Shown in pieces: positions 22,717-33,990 of a stretch of DNA of 64,000 bases. Position numbers and translations under genes: made by a program. Source of the stretch: Erodium maritimum (taxonomy: Eukaryota; Streptophyta; Magnoliopsida; Geraniales; Geraniaceae); the NCBI GenBank assembly GCA_963921825.1, contig OY997590.1, positions 36,597,039-36,661,038 on the forward strand, read 5' to 3'. Below the pieces are notes generated by a model. That model saw only the letters and a program-made list of their open reading frames with translations, made no database searches and was not told the origin of the DNA. The number at the start of each line of letters is the position of its first letter. The first letter of the stretch is position 1.

Positions 22717-23023
22717 TGTTGTAAATAATAGTATAATGGTATATTAGTGGATTAACATAACTACTTAAACATAAAATGAGAATAGAACACAAGTGGAGAA
22801 GTAGCTCTCTTGTTCTTTTATTTCTCTAGGTACAACACAAGAACAAGTATGGTTGGGAGCTTTTTCTCTCTGATGACAAATGGCTTGCAATTTACATTTT
22901 GGTGGTGTCCTATGTATAGAAGAAAATGGGGAACAATTTGCATGAGACATGCCGCACCATTTTCTCTTGAAATGACCAAGGGCCATCACCATTTAAGATG
23001 GTGGGGCCATAACATTTATAACA
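22717..23023 (-). repeat. Copia-1 5' LTR
   Basis: 307 bp, TGTTGTAAAT...TTTATAACA, matching 3085-3392 with about eleven substitutions and one indel by eye. Followed by the target duplication TGCTT at 23024-23028. Confidence 0.95.
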
Positions 23024-23028
23024 TGCTT

Positions 23029-24615
23029 CTCTTTCTTTCTTTTTTTTTGATCTTTTTTTTATAGAAGAACCAAGTTTCTAAAATGGAAACAGGATCAAGG
23101 GCGGACCCTCACTTACAACAAAGAGCATGTCATATAAGTACCTCAAATAAGTACACCAAACCCAAACATTGGGTATAACACAGATCTAAATACCTAGATT
23201 TAACTCACATGTAGAAAACCGAAACCAAACGAACAAACCCATGCAGGGGTTGTATCAGGACTCTTACCAAAAAAGATTTAACAACCATGAAGTAAACTAC
23301 TGTCAACAAAGACAGAACAAACAAAAGCGGTCTAAAACCTAGAACCACTACCAACAATAAAATAGGTCTGAAAACCTAAATATACCCACCATGAAGCTCA
23401 AACCGACTCGACCAACACTCGAATCACCCCACATCCAAATCAGAATCATAATAAACAACCCCTCCCATCGGGACCCTCAATTCAAAGAATTGATGGAGCC
23501 CCGACACGTCGACGACCAACACCGAAAAGACGACAAAGAAAGGTCGGAGATCGAATGATCACCGATACTTCATAACCCTAGAAACCGAAGTCCACAGTCT
23601 TCTAACAGAGGCACTAAGACCTATAACCACTTGTCGGAGGCCAACACCAATCCCGACGAGCCCCAAATCACAACGGATTGGGAAAACAGAAGACAAAATG
23701 GAACCCGACTCTACAGAACAAAGCAATGCAACCACAATAACTAATAAGAACATGGGGAAAAAACGAGAAGCCTTACCCAAGCCTTGAAAAGGCGAGTTGG
23801 AGGAGATCGAAACCGAAACCGTCACGGAAAAGCCCGAGCAGCCACGAGACCACGAGTCCACCACAAGAGAGGTGTTCACCGGTGGCCAACACCAAGAAAC
23901 CCGGTGAACCCACCTCACCCGTTTCACACGCCCGTAGTCCACCAAAGCCCATCCACTATGGCCTCAGTTCCCATCTGATCTGGTAAACAAACAAACCAGC
24001 GACCCAATAAAACCAGACTGGAGAGCGAGAGCTCCGCTAGATTGGAGCCTAGGACGGCGAGCCCGGTCAGCAGGACCCTTCCTCCGCCAGTGAGAGGGCA
24101 GCCACGACGAGGTCGAGACCAGCGACGGTAACTCCAGCCCGACAGAGCAGCTCTGGCTGCACACACCAAACAACTTCGGCGAGACCACGGATCTGGAGAA
24201 AGTGACCGGCGAACTGGCCGGAGAGCACTCCAGAAAGAGGACTAGGGAACTCAGATGACTTCCCAACTCAGAAAGGTATGAACTTCGACCAAGAGACGAG
24301 TAGAAAGCTCCAAGTCGTGCCTCATACAGAACTGGTCGGGAAGAACCAGATCTGAAACCAGTGTCGAGCAGCATAGCAACACTCCAACGAAACTCCGGTA
24401 AAACACAAAAGGGAGTTCACAAGTACCAGGAAGGCCGAGAGAAAACAGAAATCAAGAGGAGAAAGAGGTGGGAAGAGGGAAGAGGAGAAGGAGGGGACAC
24501 CGCCGATGACATCCATGGCCGGAGACCATGGTGTCGCCGGCGGGAAGAGGGGGGAGGTGAGGTAAGACCCTGGCAGCTAGGGTTTCGGGTAGAGAGAAAA
24601 GGGCTCTGAGCTACA
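23029..24615 (-). mobile_element. Non-coding retroposon with poly(A) tail, minus strand
   Basis: Read on the minus strand, it starts near 24610 with a CT-rich leader containing 'accctagctgccagggtc' and continues through Ser/Leu-rich short frames (24322-24516, 23964-24374, 23559-23945) that resemble no protein. It ends with 'ggttcttctataaaaaaaag' and a further A run, seen as T runs at 23040-23063. The A-tail supports reverse transcription by a LINE machinery. It shares an internal segment with 563-1370. A clear target duplication was not found. Confidence 0.5.
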
Positions 24616-24979
24616 TAATTCGTACGTTATTCACTCTCTATCTTGTTAGTTTTTTTTTTGGAGTTTTGCTTCCCTTTCTTGATTGTTATAGTAAGAGCAT
24701 TACATGATCTACCTTATTTCTTGGATTAAGAGCAACAACGGTCCTCATAGATTCTATACTTGTGTATTGGCTGCAAAACAAAAATATCAAGAGCCAATCT
24801 TAAGAATAAAATTCTTAATTTGGCGTGATTGTGTAAGGGAGATAGTAAGGAACCAAACTTTGTTTGATGAGGATAAAAAAGATTATCATTAGGTGGAGCT
24901 TGGAGCTTATAGTCTTCAAGCTGGTAGTTCCTCAGAGATGATATTAGATGAGACATTTATAAATGATGATGTTCCACTT
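24616..24979. other. AT-rich spacer between retroposons
   Basis: AT-rich with a T run at about 24649-24660. A short frame at 24704-24892 has no recognisable similarity, though it could be an old upstream part of the Copia fragment that follows. Confidence 0.4.
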
Positions 24980-25545
24980 ATGATTGAGGGCCTTACATAG
25001 CTACATGTTCAATAGATTAAGACACCGTCTTTAGCGGCGGGTGTAGAATCTAGGGTCAGAAGTACACCTCAGAGATTCGACTATGAGGATGAAATAACTT
25101 ATATTTTTCCGATTCTTGATTATGATGTTCCACCATATACTAGCAGACTTTCCATGATGATCACAAAGAAGAGCGGATGGACGCTATGGATAAGGAGATG
25201 TCATCTCTTTATAAGAATCAAACTTGGGAGCTTATTACACTTCCTAATGAAAAGAGATCGATTGCAAGTGGATTTTTACAATGAAAGACGGAATTCTAAA
25301 ATTTCAAGGGTAATTGTGCGAGTATAAGGTACAGGGAAAGATTAGTGGCTAAAGAATATGCACAACAGAAAGGTGTGGACTATAATGAAATTTTCTCTCT
25401 ATTGGTAAAACACACTTCTATCCGTGTCCTATTTGTACTGGAAACGCAGTATGATTTAGAGCTTGAATAATTTGATGTCAAGATGCATTCTTGCATGAAG
25501 ATTTGATGGAGGACATACATATGTCGCAACCTAATGGTTAGGCTC
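24980..25545 (+). mobile_element. Copia reverse transcriptase fragment (fossil)
   Basis: Scattered frames spell the N-terminal part of a Copia RVT_2 domain: 'MDKEMSSLYKNQTWELITLP', 'LVAKEYAQQKGVDYNEIFS', 'FVLETQYDLELE' and 'EDIHMSQPNG'. It differs clearly from Copia-1 and Copia-2 in sequence. No LTRs flank it, so this is an old truncated fragment with many breaks. Confidence 0.8.
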
Positions 25546-25879
25546 GGGCACTGGTCGGTTAACCGACCATGTGCCTCAGGCCTAACACCAAACCGGACAT
25601 ATCCGGTGCAAATAAATTCTATACCGGCACCGAGTCCTTGACTTGAAAATGTGAAAGAACACCGACCGATATATACCGCCCAATTACAGATTTTGACCAC
25701 ATCGATAACTTTTATATTGTATTGAATTGGTCTTAAAATCGAGTCTTCATTTCAATTCTTTTTATAGTGTTTCATTTCCTATATTGATGTATAGTTCATC
25801 AAGATTCATAAAATTGCATGATAAATTTTTATTCATTTGGTGTTTCATAAATATCTATATTACCAAATTAATCTACATA
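25546..25879. other. Unclassified spacer
   Basis: The first ~130 bp are rich in accgacc and ccggt words ('ggtcggttaaccgaccatg', which contains a palindrome) and look like repeat DNA. The rest is AT-rich. No gene seen. Confidence 0.45.
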
Positions 25880-25901
25880 TCAATATCATCACAAATGAAT
25901 T

Positions 25902-27657
25902 GTTAATTAACAGAAACTAAACCTCTCTCTCGAATTGAGAGCCTACCCTAGCCCTAGCATGCGCCACCGCTATGGAGCTCCCGTGTGTCGCTGTTGTTGT
26001 TGCGCCACCTGGGCCTGTCGGATTCACCGTCCCTGTGTTCGCCTATCCCATCCGGTTGACCTCGTAGACCATGCCTGGTGCGGGGTTTAACTACGGGTGG
26101 GAGTGGCTGGCTTTTCCACATCCCTCGCCGCCTCTCCCTTTCCCCGCCCCTCTTGTGAAACCGGCGACTCCTACTCCGATCGCCATGCCCCCTCTCCCTT
26201 TCTTGTCGGACTTGTCTGGAATCCCCCCTCTCTCTGATTTCCAATCCCTACCACCACCACCACCACCCTCTTCTACTCTCCCACATACCTCGCCCTAACA
26301 TCATCTACCGACGGACTCCATGACCCGGGTTTCGGATCCGCTTGGATCGACAGGGTTCTCTATTCCACGAGGATCTCCCCCCAATCCCCCATGTGCTACT
26401 CTTTATCGCAGCACTGGGAGCGCTGGAGGTGGGTGCGGCGAATCTCGGTGACTTTGACTCCAAGTTACAGGTCCTCTCCTCGGGGGCTAAACCCTAGCAC
26501 GCCTCTCAGAGCCCACCGCCGACAAGACCTTGCTCTGGTGCCTAGGGTGCTTGCCGCACGATCTAGAGTTCTGTCGTGGCCAGTGCCGCTGCAGCATCAG
26601 TCTCATCGCCTTCTGCATTGGATGGGTGCCGCAAGGGCTAGGGCTAGGGCTCGGCCCTCGCTAGAAACCCTAGGGGAGGGTACACATATGGAGGTGACAA
26701 TGTGCACGGTATACACTACGACCACGAGTGTCAGGACTCACCGTCAATGTCTGATTCACAACTGATATGGGGAGCGGAAGACCATGGTGGAGACCTCTTC
26801 CATGGTTGTTCGCCGAGGTTGGACTTAGCAGCAAACAAGGGTGTGGGTTCCCCCTGATGGGGTTACTCTCGCCCCTATCCTTAGGAGAGGTGGCTTCCTG
26901 TCGGTGGTGCGGCCGCGATCACAAGTTGCATATGGTGGAGAAGAAGCTTCCCTAGACGGGGAACTAGAGGATACTACCCCAGTCTCACAGACAATGGACC
27001 TAATACCTATTGCTGGATCACATCGGGGGAGGGGACCTGGTGTAACAATGGACCCGGTACCTAACCAGGGTCCCCGTGTTACGTCGCCAAAGCCGGGCCT
27101 CCATGGGTGGTCCAGCACCCACACCCCAACTTTTGTACACACGAAGATCTGGTAGAGGGCTTATGGGAACCAGCTCTCTACTGAGTCCACTACTGATCCC
27201 TCATCGCTACAGAGTGGTGGGATGGGTGGCGGAGGAGATGTTGAAGTTTAAGCGACCTGGGATGAGGGAAGACCAGCTGCTGGAGGGTGGAGGAAGGAGT
27301 CGTCTGCATCTGGTTGGGGCGACAAGCCACAGGCGGGGAAGAAGCCTCGATGGGGGGATGTGGCCATGCCTAAGCATCGGGGCTTGGCCTTGGGAGGGGT
27401 CCCCAGACGATTCTTTACCTCCCACTATCACCATTACCGTCGAGGTCTCTAATCTCCGATACCCCGTTCCCCCACCCATATTCGGTCCTTGCGCATAGGG
27501 CGCCAATTCAACACCGTCGAGGACGATTCTACTGTGAAAACAATAGCGAACATTCTTAAATGTTCTTTCCCTGTTCTTCGTGCTTAGAGAGTCTCCGATG
27601 CACCTTATTATCCTTACACATTTTGATTAATGAAATTTGCACCTTTCGCTCAAAAAT
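25902..27657 (+). mobile_element. Retroposon with ~22-bp target-site duplication
   Basis: Imperfect direct repeats flank the block: 25880-25901 (tcaatatcatcacaaatg...) and 27658-27679 (tcaatatcaccacaagtg...), matching at about 19 of 22 positions. The 3' end 'gaaatttgcacctttcgctc' followed by a short A run is typical of plant L1 elements. The GC-rich interior contrasts with the flanks and begins with a leader-like 'gagagcctaccctagcc'. The frames inside (26071-27155) resemble no RT or endonuclease. It is best read as a LINE-mobilised, non-autonomous or internally shortened retroposon. Confidence 0.65.
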
Positions 27658-27825
27658 TCAATATCACCACAAGTGATTTATAGAGCTTTACTTATATATC
27701 TACTATAATAAAAATAAAAACTATAACAGATTTATAGTTGTACATTCACATCGACTAAAATAAAAAGGAAAAATCAATTTAGTACCCCTATTTATATACA
27801 ATTTAGTACCCCGATTATTTCTACA

Positions 27826-28517
27826 AACCAGGGAGCTTTTGTGCCAGACAGACACATTCAGGACGATGTCATTATCTTCTATGAGATTATACATAATCTC
27901 CGGCGTAGAACGCAAGGGAAACGAGGTTTTATGGCTTTAAAATTGGATATGAGCAAGGCCTACGACATGGTGGAGTGGTCTTTCTTGTTATCTATGATGG
28001 GTGCATTTGGTTTCGGTATGGGATGGCGGGCTATGGTTTTAGCTTGCATGCGGTCCATAGAATATACAGTGAGCTCTGGTGGGAAGCATACGACACCATT
28101 CACAACAGGACGGGGTATTAGGCAAGTTGACTCTTTATCTCCGTACCTATTCTTGTTCTGTATGGAGGGCTTGTCCCGGATGCTCAACCAAGTAGAGAGG
28201 GCTGGAAAGATTCACGGAGTCTCGGTGGCCAGAGGGGCACCGCTTGTCTCCCACATATTCTTTGTGGATAATTGCTATATCTTCTGCATGGCGGATCGAG
28301 AAGAGGCGTCCTAGATGAACCAAATCCTCCATATGTTGGTCGCCTCTCGGGCCAGGTCATCAATAAAGGTAAATCGTCCATATTCTTCAGCACTAATACA
28401 ACACCAGCCAACAGATCGGCATGCTGCGACATCTTAGGGATTCAGGAAATTTCTGGTCCGACTAAGTACTTGGGAGTTCCCAATATGTTGGGACGCCGTA
28501 AAGGCCAGAGCCTCTAA
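27826..28517 (+). pseudogene. LINE ORF2 reverse transcriptase part
   Basis: Motifs in order: 'NQGAFVPDRHIQDD' (RT domain 1), 'GFMALKLDMSKAYDMVEWSF' (catalytic Asp of motif A), 'GRGIRQVDSLSPYLFLFCME' (family form RQGDPLSPYLF), then 'HIFFVDNCYIFCMA' at about 28252-28290. The last should read FADD; here codons 28261-28272 give FVDN, so one of the two metal-binding aspartates is Asn. A stop follows at 28313-28315 and the text continues in another frame as 'INKGKSSIFFSTNT' and 'GPTKYLGVPNMLGRRKG'. A pseudogene under neutral decay. Confidence 0.9.
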
Positions 28518-28535
28518 TTTCTGTGCGACCGAATC

Positions 28536-29093
28536 GTGGCCAAAATTGGAACCTGGGATGGTCAGATGTTGTCTGCAGGGGGTAAGGAGGTGATGATCAA
28601 GTCAGTTCTCCAAGCTATGTCGATCTATGCGATGAGTGTGTTCCTGTTCCCAAGGGAATCTATCAATAAGATCCACATCACATTAGCTCGATACTGGTGG
28701 GCGGGTACCCCCAGAGGCACGAGACCGATTATTTGGCAGGATTGGGCGAAACTGTGCAGGCCAAAGGAGGATGGTGGGATGGGTTTTCGGGACATGAGGG
28801 ACATGAACATTGCAATGCTTGAAAAAATGGGGTGGAAGCTATTATCCCAACCCGACTGTTTGGTTGCCAGTATCCTTAAGGCAAGATATTATCCGAAGAG
28901 CGACTTCCTTTCAGCAGAGGGAGGGAATGGGCCCAGTCAGGTATGGTCGGGTCTCCGTGCAACTCAGGGACTGCTCCGACGGGGATTGATCCGAACTATT
29001 GGGGACGGCCGGTCTACCATGGTTGAGGGCTCCCCATGGCTCATGGGGGACAACCGGTCATCCCACTTCATACTTGTATCACTCCGGCTCTGA
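28536..29093 (+). pseudogene. LINE ORF2 connection region
   Basis: 'TWDGQMLSAGGKEVMIKSVL', 'QAMSIYAMSVFLFPRESINK', 'YWWAGTPRGTRPIIWQDWAK' and 'DGGMGFRDMRDMNIAMLEKM' match the conserved stretch between RT and the zinc-finger domain in plant L1 ORF2 (family forms such as W...LS.AG....IK.VL, and MGFRD). The remainder to about 29400 continues in shifted frames ('DRWSWKFNIRWDYSVKEGYR'). Confidence 0.88.
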
Positions 29094-29407
29094 GGGTGTC
29101 GGACCTGGCCACAGATACCAATCAATGGGACGTACAGAAACTGCAACAAAACCTTCCTCCGTCCACTGTTGAGGATGTCCTACAGGTGCCCCCACCACTT
29201 CCCCGACATGCAGATAGATGGTCTTGGAAGTTTAATATCCGATGGGATTATTCAGTCAAAGAGGGCTACAGGGCGCTATCCAGAGAGAATGGCCGCTGAC
29301 ACGTATCGGCGGGAACGACTATATGGACAGGAATATGGGACCAAGACATTCAACCCCCCATCAAGGTATTCCTTTGGCGAGCTCTTTCTGGTACCCTACA
29401 GGTAGCG

Positions 29408-30180
29408 GTGAATCTTCGAACAAAGTTTGTCCCAATTCCGGAAACTTGCCCAATGTGTCAGTCCGCGCAGGAAGCTACGGACCATCTCCTGCTACATTGC
29501 CCCTTTGCAAGATCTGTTTGGGACATTGCAGGATTACTTTATTTTTTTTTTCTAGTTTTGGTGCCGGATCCTCTGTCCCGGAGTAAAGCTTGTCTATTCT
29601 TGTGGGAGATATGGAAAGCGAGGAATGCTATGGTCTGGGACCAGGCTGCCTCCACTCCACAGGAGCTGGTTTCCACGGTCCTCAGTAATCAATATAGCTG
29701 GTCAGAAGCACAGAATGGTCGACCGAAACCCGCCATTATCCCCCAGCACATGCAAACTAGCTGGAAGCCATCTCCTCCTAACTGGTCCTTGATCAATGTA
29801 GATGGAGCGACCTTTGCGGACTCGGGTCAATTTGGCTGGAGCTGGATATTACGTACGGAAACGGGAGGGGTCCGGGAAGCGAGGAATGGCTGTGGGAGTG
29901 GTTCTCTAAACCCTGAATACTCGGAGGCAATGGCAGTCTGGCAGGCCCTGGAATGGATCCAAGCATCGCACTCCTCCAGGGTCATTATACAGAGCGATGC
30001 CCAGTACCTGGTGCACTTGATTCAAGGAACACATCAGGTCTTTCTCCCCTTTGGGCCGGTTAGTAGACGACTGCCGGACACTGTTAGCTACTCTCGAGGA
30101 TGTCAAACTCGAGTATATCTCTAGGTCAGCGAACGGTGCAGCCCACTGGCTAGCCCGGGAAACCCGTTCTTCGCATGTCC
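29408..30180 (+). pseudogene. LINE ORF2 zinc-binding RT and RNase H domains
   Basis: The zinc-finger motif 'CPMCQSAQEATDHLLLHC' is followed by 'ARSVWDIAG', then the RNase H fold: 'WSLINVDGATFADSGQFGWS' with catalytic Asp, 'EYSEAMAVWQALEWIQASHS' with Glu, 'IIQSDAQYLVHLIQGT' with Asp, and in another frame 'SRSANGAAHWLARE' near 30122-30163. Plant L1 elements often carry this RNase H. All four catalytic regions are still readable. Confidence 0.9.
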
Positions 30181-30283
30181 TTTTGTGATCCGGTTTTACA
30201 ATTCCGGATGCACTTATGTCTATTTTACAACAGTTCAAATAATAAAAGTTCGTATCTTGTTTAAAAAAAAAAACTAAAAAAAT

Positions 30284-30790
30284 CGCTAAAAAGATATCTT
30301 AATTATAAAATAAGATCACTTTATCTTACGTCATTAACTTTCCATCCAAAAAACATAAAAGACAAAACTACCCTTAACTAACAATCAAATTTTCAAACTA
30401 ATACCATTGGTTTTCTAAAATTATTTTTATTTTATACAAATCAATTTTTATTTTTATACATATCAATTTCTATTTTAATAAAAATCAGTTTTTTATTTAA
30501 TAAATCAATTTTTATTTAGAAAAATCAGTTTTTATTTGGAAAATGTATTTTTTATTTAGAAAATTCAGTTTTATTTTTTAAAAAAAAGTTATATTTAAAA
30601 AATCAATTTTTATTTAGAAAAATAAGTTTATTTTTATTAAAAAAATGAGTTTTTATTTGTAAAAATCATTTTTATTTTTATAATCAATTTTTATTTTGTG
30701 AAATTTTTTTTATAAAAAATCAGTTTAATTTTTTAAATCATTGATTATTTATATATAAAATATATATACACATAAAATACAATAAAAATT
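30284..30790. repeat. AT-rich degenerate repeat related to the foldback at 49649-50491
   Basis: About 30410-30740 consists of imperfect repeats of 'aatcagtttttatttagaaa'. The preceding 'ctacccttaactaacaatca' and following text match, in inverse orientation, the interior of the 49649-50491 element. It is probably an old copy of the same AT-rich element. It adjoins the LINE poly(A) tail. Confidence 0.5.
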
Positions 30791-31180
30791 AATTTTCTAT
30801 GATTAATTTCCTTGAATTATAATTGGACTGTCATGAGCTCGGCCCAATCAACATCACTCGACACAACGTGCCTCACGCGCCCATCCTTGTCCATTTAAGT
30901 TTTTAGGGTCCTATGTTTACCGACATGATGTCTGGCCAAATCTCATGCTTCCTTTGGGGTTTCTTGATTTGGCTTGGGTGGTTCTTCATCCCTATCTCAT
31001 GGCAGCTCTCCGTCTGGTGGAGGTATCTCAATTAATCCATAAAAGCATAGATTATGTGTGTTGAAGGTGTTGAAGGAGGGTCTCAGAGACTAGCTCACAG
31101 GTCAGGGAAGAGCTATAGAAAAATTATGGAGGCTCTGATTTGTTTGATGGAGAGAAGCTTTTCTTCAAGAAAAAACATGA
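30791..31180. other. Spacer upstream of the RRM remnant
   Basis: Mostly unremarkable. 30940-31060 contains 'tggggtttcttgatttggct' and similar text that could be the 5' leader of the LINE ORF1 remnant to the right. No separate gene seen. Confidence 0.35.
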
Positions 31181-33366
31181 CAGATGTTGGAAGAAAATCA
31201 AATCTCTGATTGTGTTTGCAAATCAGTTTTAAGAACAGGGGGAGGGAGTTTGAAGCCTCGTCTTCTATGGGATACCCACTACCTGGGTTTGAAACAATTT
31301 TACCTCAGACTACAGAGTTTTAAAAAAGAATGGCAGATATGCTGCACAATGTGGAAATTGGTAGAAAAAGGAAACTGGTTTAATAGGTTCCGCTCCTTCT
31401 TCGTAATCATATAGATTTTGTTCATAACTTACCTAGCCAAACCTCGGTCAATTTGTTGGAGGACTTGTTTCATTATGTTGGTGGGATTAGTAAAGCTTTA
31501 GTTGCTTATCGTCTAAATAGCAATGCTAGATGGTTTGGATTTGTTCAATTCTATGACAAAGACAAATTGTTGGCAGCAATTCAAAAGTTTAATGGGTTCA
31601 TTGTTATGGGTCATCGCCTCTTTGTTATTGAAGCTTGGGATAGAAAATCACCTTCTTTATCAGTTCAGGAGAACATGAATCGTTCTAGGATTCATTTGAG
31701 AAATGAGTCTTTACTGGAAGCTGGCAATTTCTTAGAGGAACTCAGACAAAGAGGCTCGATTGTTACAACTCAGGCTTAGGTGCTACAACATTGTCATCTT
31801 GTTGTAACTCACCTTAATCTCAAGGTTGAGTCCATAATGAAAGAAATTGCTCTATAAGGAGTTTGTGAAGTCCAGCTCAAAGCTTTGGAAACTAAGGTTG
31901 TACTAGTTCACTGTCATGGTCAGTAGTTCGATAAAGAGATGGTGAGAGAAGAAGGTCTATGGCTTCACTAAAAAAAGGGTGGAAAGTTCGTTTGGTTTGC
32001 TATCCATGATATACCATATCAAGGTTGGTGTGAAGAGACCTTTAAAGCCTGTTTAAGTTAGAGTGGAACTTCGGTTTTTGTTCATCACCAATCCAAAGCA
32101 AGGTTATATGTTGATGTCTCTTATGTGTTAGTCGATACCTTCAATTTAGGAGGTGTCTCTAAACAAGTGCAACTTAAACTTGGAGATGATAGTTACCAAG
32201 TTTGGGCAGTTTCATTGGAATCCTCAACTGTCCTTCCAATAATGGAAGAAACCTAAAACTCTTACTCTTACTCCAATACCAAACACCTAATTCAAGCAGT
32301 CCAGACCCTTTTCTTTCTCCTGATTTGGATTGCAGTTCAGAGGACATCATTTCTAGAGAGGATTTACAGTACAATGTTCTTCCTATTTTTCTCTTGGATA
32401 GAGACCTAACTCCTCAGTACAATTTGATCATCAATGTAAATAGTCATGAAGAAAGGGCTGAGGAAGACAGAGATTTATGTACATTGGATAATGTTATCAT
32501 CAATAATACCTTACATAAGGAAGTTGGGGTTGAGGAAAGCGGTAGGTGTGGTCTTTTGGGCGATATTAATCATAACCCATTCATTAATGAGGTTCTAACC
32601 TCTCCGTTAATGGAGGTAGTTTAGCCATCAGATGAACATTATATTCCTTTGTTGGAAGGAGTACAAACATATTTAGTTACTTTGGATCAGAATTCCTCAA
32701 TATTGAAGGAAGCAAAGATGGTGGAAAATTGTGAGTTAATTCTGGGAGGGGGCCCAAGGTGTCCAACTTGATGCACAACTTGGTTTTACAAATTCATTGG
32801 AAATAGATTCTTTAATTGCTTCTGATAAGCAAAGGGACCGCAACAGTTCTATAAGGACACTCTCGATTACTCAAGGGTTAAATACTGTAAAGAGCAGTAA
32901 TACTTATTTAAACTTGGCTGAGGTGACATTGGATTCAACAAATCATCACTCTAGCTTTATTCAGACTCGGGTCAATGAGGTAGCTGATTTTTTGGGTTTC
33001 AAGGCCTCCGAAAAAAATTGTTGGTTCTAAAGTCAAGCTGAAGAAAGGTAAAAAAAAAACGATACGCCTCATGCCTATGAAACCATATCAAAACAGAAAG
33101 TTAGGGCTTCTCCAAGTTTCAATGCAATGTCTGGAAAATCCAAAGCTATTCCTCATTTAAGTTCTGAAGGCCCCTCTAAAGCTTCAAAATCCTAGGCATT
33201 TTGAAAGGCAATAGGTCTAAAAGCAATCGGATGTGAAGATATCATTCTTCAACAGCTCAATTATCTAGATGATAAGAGAAATCTAAGTGTGGACTTAGAT
33301 GTTGACGGTGAAGATGAGTTTGTTGATTTAGAAAGAGATTCTGATATCGAGGATCATGGAGGATAG
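31181..33366 (+). pseudogene. LINE ORF1-like remnant with an RRM domain
   Basis: 31413-31650 encodes an RNA-recognition motif: RNP2 'FVHNLP' (31413-31430), then after about 30 residues RNP1 'RWFGFVQFYDKDKLLAAIQK' and 'FNGFIVMGHRLFVIEAW'. Later text near 31975-32060 ('GGKFVWFAIHDIPYQGWCEE') resembles the DUF4283-like segment after the RRM in plant L1 ORF1. 32202-33030 holds acidic, Ser/Asn-rich linker frames. Many stops and frame changes exist, including one just upstream of RNP2. No endonuclease follows, and from 33367 the DNA is unrelated. It could alternatively be a decayed host RRM gene fragment. Confidence 0.5.
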
Positions 33367-33539
33367 AAATATAAGTAGGAATACACCGATTCGGTCTACT
33401 CCATGTGTAATTTTTATTTAAAAACAACACGTATGAAAAACACAACACAAACCCGTTTTAATATTGTCGGAAACTATGATCGGATGGTAAAAAACATGAC
33501 CGAGAAAGGAAACAAAGAAGACCGAAAACAACCAACCAT

Positions 33540-33990
33540 ATGACAACCTAAAGGGCGGCGAAGTCGTTGTAGAGGAACCATTTCGTGCATTCTCGCACGA
33601 TCGACCACCACTCGTGCTTATTGAAGTGTTGGCCGACATTGTGATAGTACTATAGATTTACCTTAAGGAGCACCTACGCTTTAGTGGCTGTTGACCCGAG
33701 AGCTGTCCAGGCCTCCAAGTACACCAACTCGAATGGTTTCACCCGTATTTTGGTCTTCTGTTAGTGTTCTTTGAGATGCTTCTCAAACCGAGGATACAGA
33801 TTTGTGTTCATGGCTTGTCAATCATGAAGAATGCACCTCCAATACTCATGTGTCACATATGTGTGGACTATCCATGTGAGAACTAGGTGCCTATCTTCTT
33901 TGTCTATCCAAGACGAAGTCATGGCCAATACCGCTCTAGTGGAAACATTAGTGCGCGAATATGTGAAAAGGAAAAGATAGGAGGAATAGT
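33540..33990 (-). pseudogene. PIF/Harbinger SANT/Myb-like ORF1 remnant
   Basis: The minus strand reads 'TSSWIDKEDRHLVLTWIV' near 33910, then 'KPFELVYLEAWTALGSTATK' and 'YHNVGQHFNKHEWWSIVREC' with 'TKWFLYNDFAAL' before a stop near 33550. The tryptophan-spaced start and the charged helices fit the SANT/Myb-like accessory protein (ORF1) that PIF/Harbinger elements carry next to their transposase, where it helps target the transposase to DNA. Several stops interrupt it. Confidence 0.55.

Larger units (their letters stand above)
3085..23023 (-). mobile_element. Copia-1: Ty1/Copia LTR retrotransposon fossil, split by a nested Gypsy
   Basis: Two 307-308 bp LTRs (3085-3392 and 22717-23023), TG...CA bounded, are flanked by the 5-bp target duplication TGCTT (3080-3084 and 23024-23028). 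Minus-strand coding remains lie in Copia order: GAG-pre-integrase, integrase, reverse transcriptase, RNase H. Removing the nested Gypsy and its duplicated CAAAC leaves about 5.5 kb, a usual Copia length. By eye the LTRs differ at about 11 of 307 sites (3.6%), or about 1.4 million years at 1.3e-8 per site per year. The coding part carries several breaks and cannot encode a full polyprotein. The clade is not assigned. Confidence 0.95.
27816..30273 (+). mobile_element. 5'-truncated L1-type LINE
   Basis: The block opens inside ORF2 at the RT motif 'NQGAFVPDRHIQDDVIIF', continues through RT, a zinc-finger RT-associated domain and an RNase H domain, and ends with 'caaataataaaagttcgtat' and an 11-base A run at 30263-30273. 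Endonuclease and ORF1 are absent, as in most LINE insertions. It is inactive: the frame changes several times and there is an in-frame stop in RT near 28313. The left junction lies within AT-rich text around 27815, and I did not find a convincing target duplication. Confidence 0.9.

Noticed and set aside
26071-27506. Several 75-140 residue frames as a host gene
   Set aside because: They overlap on both strands without a recognisable domain and lie within a retroposon bounded by a 22-bp duplication.
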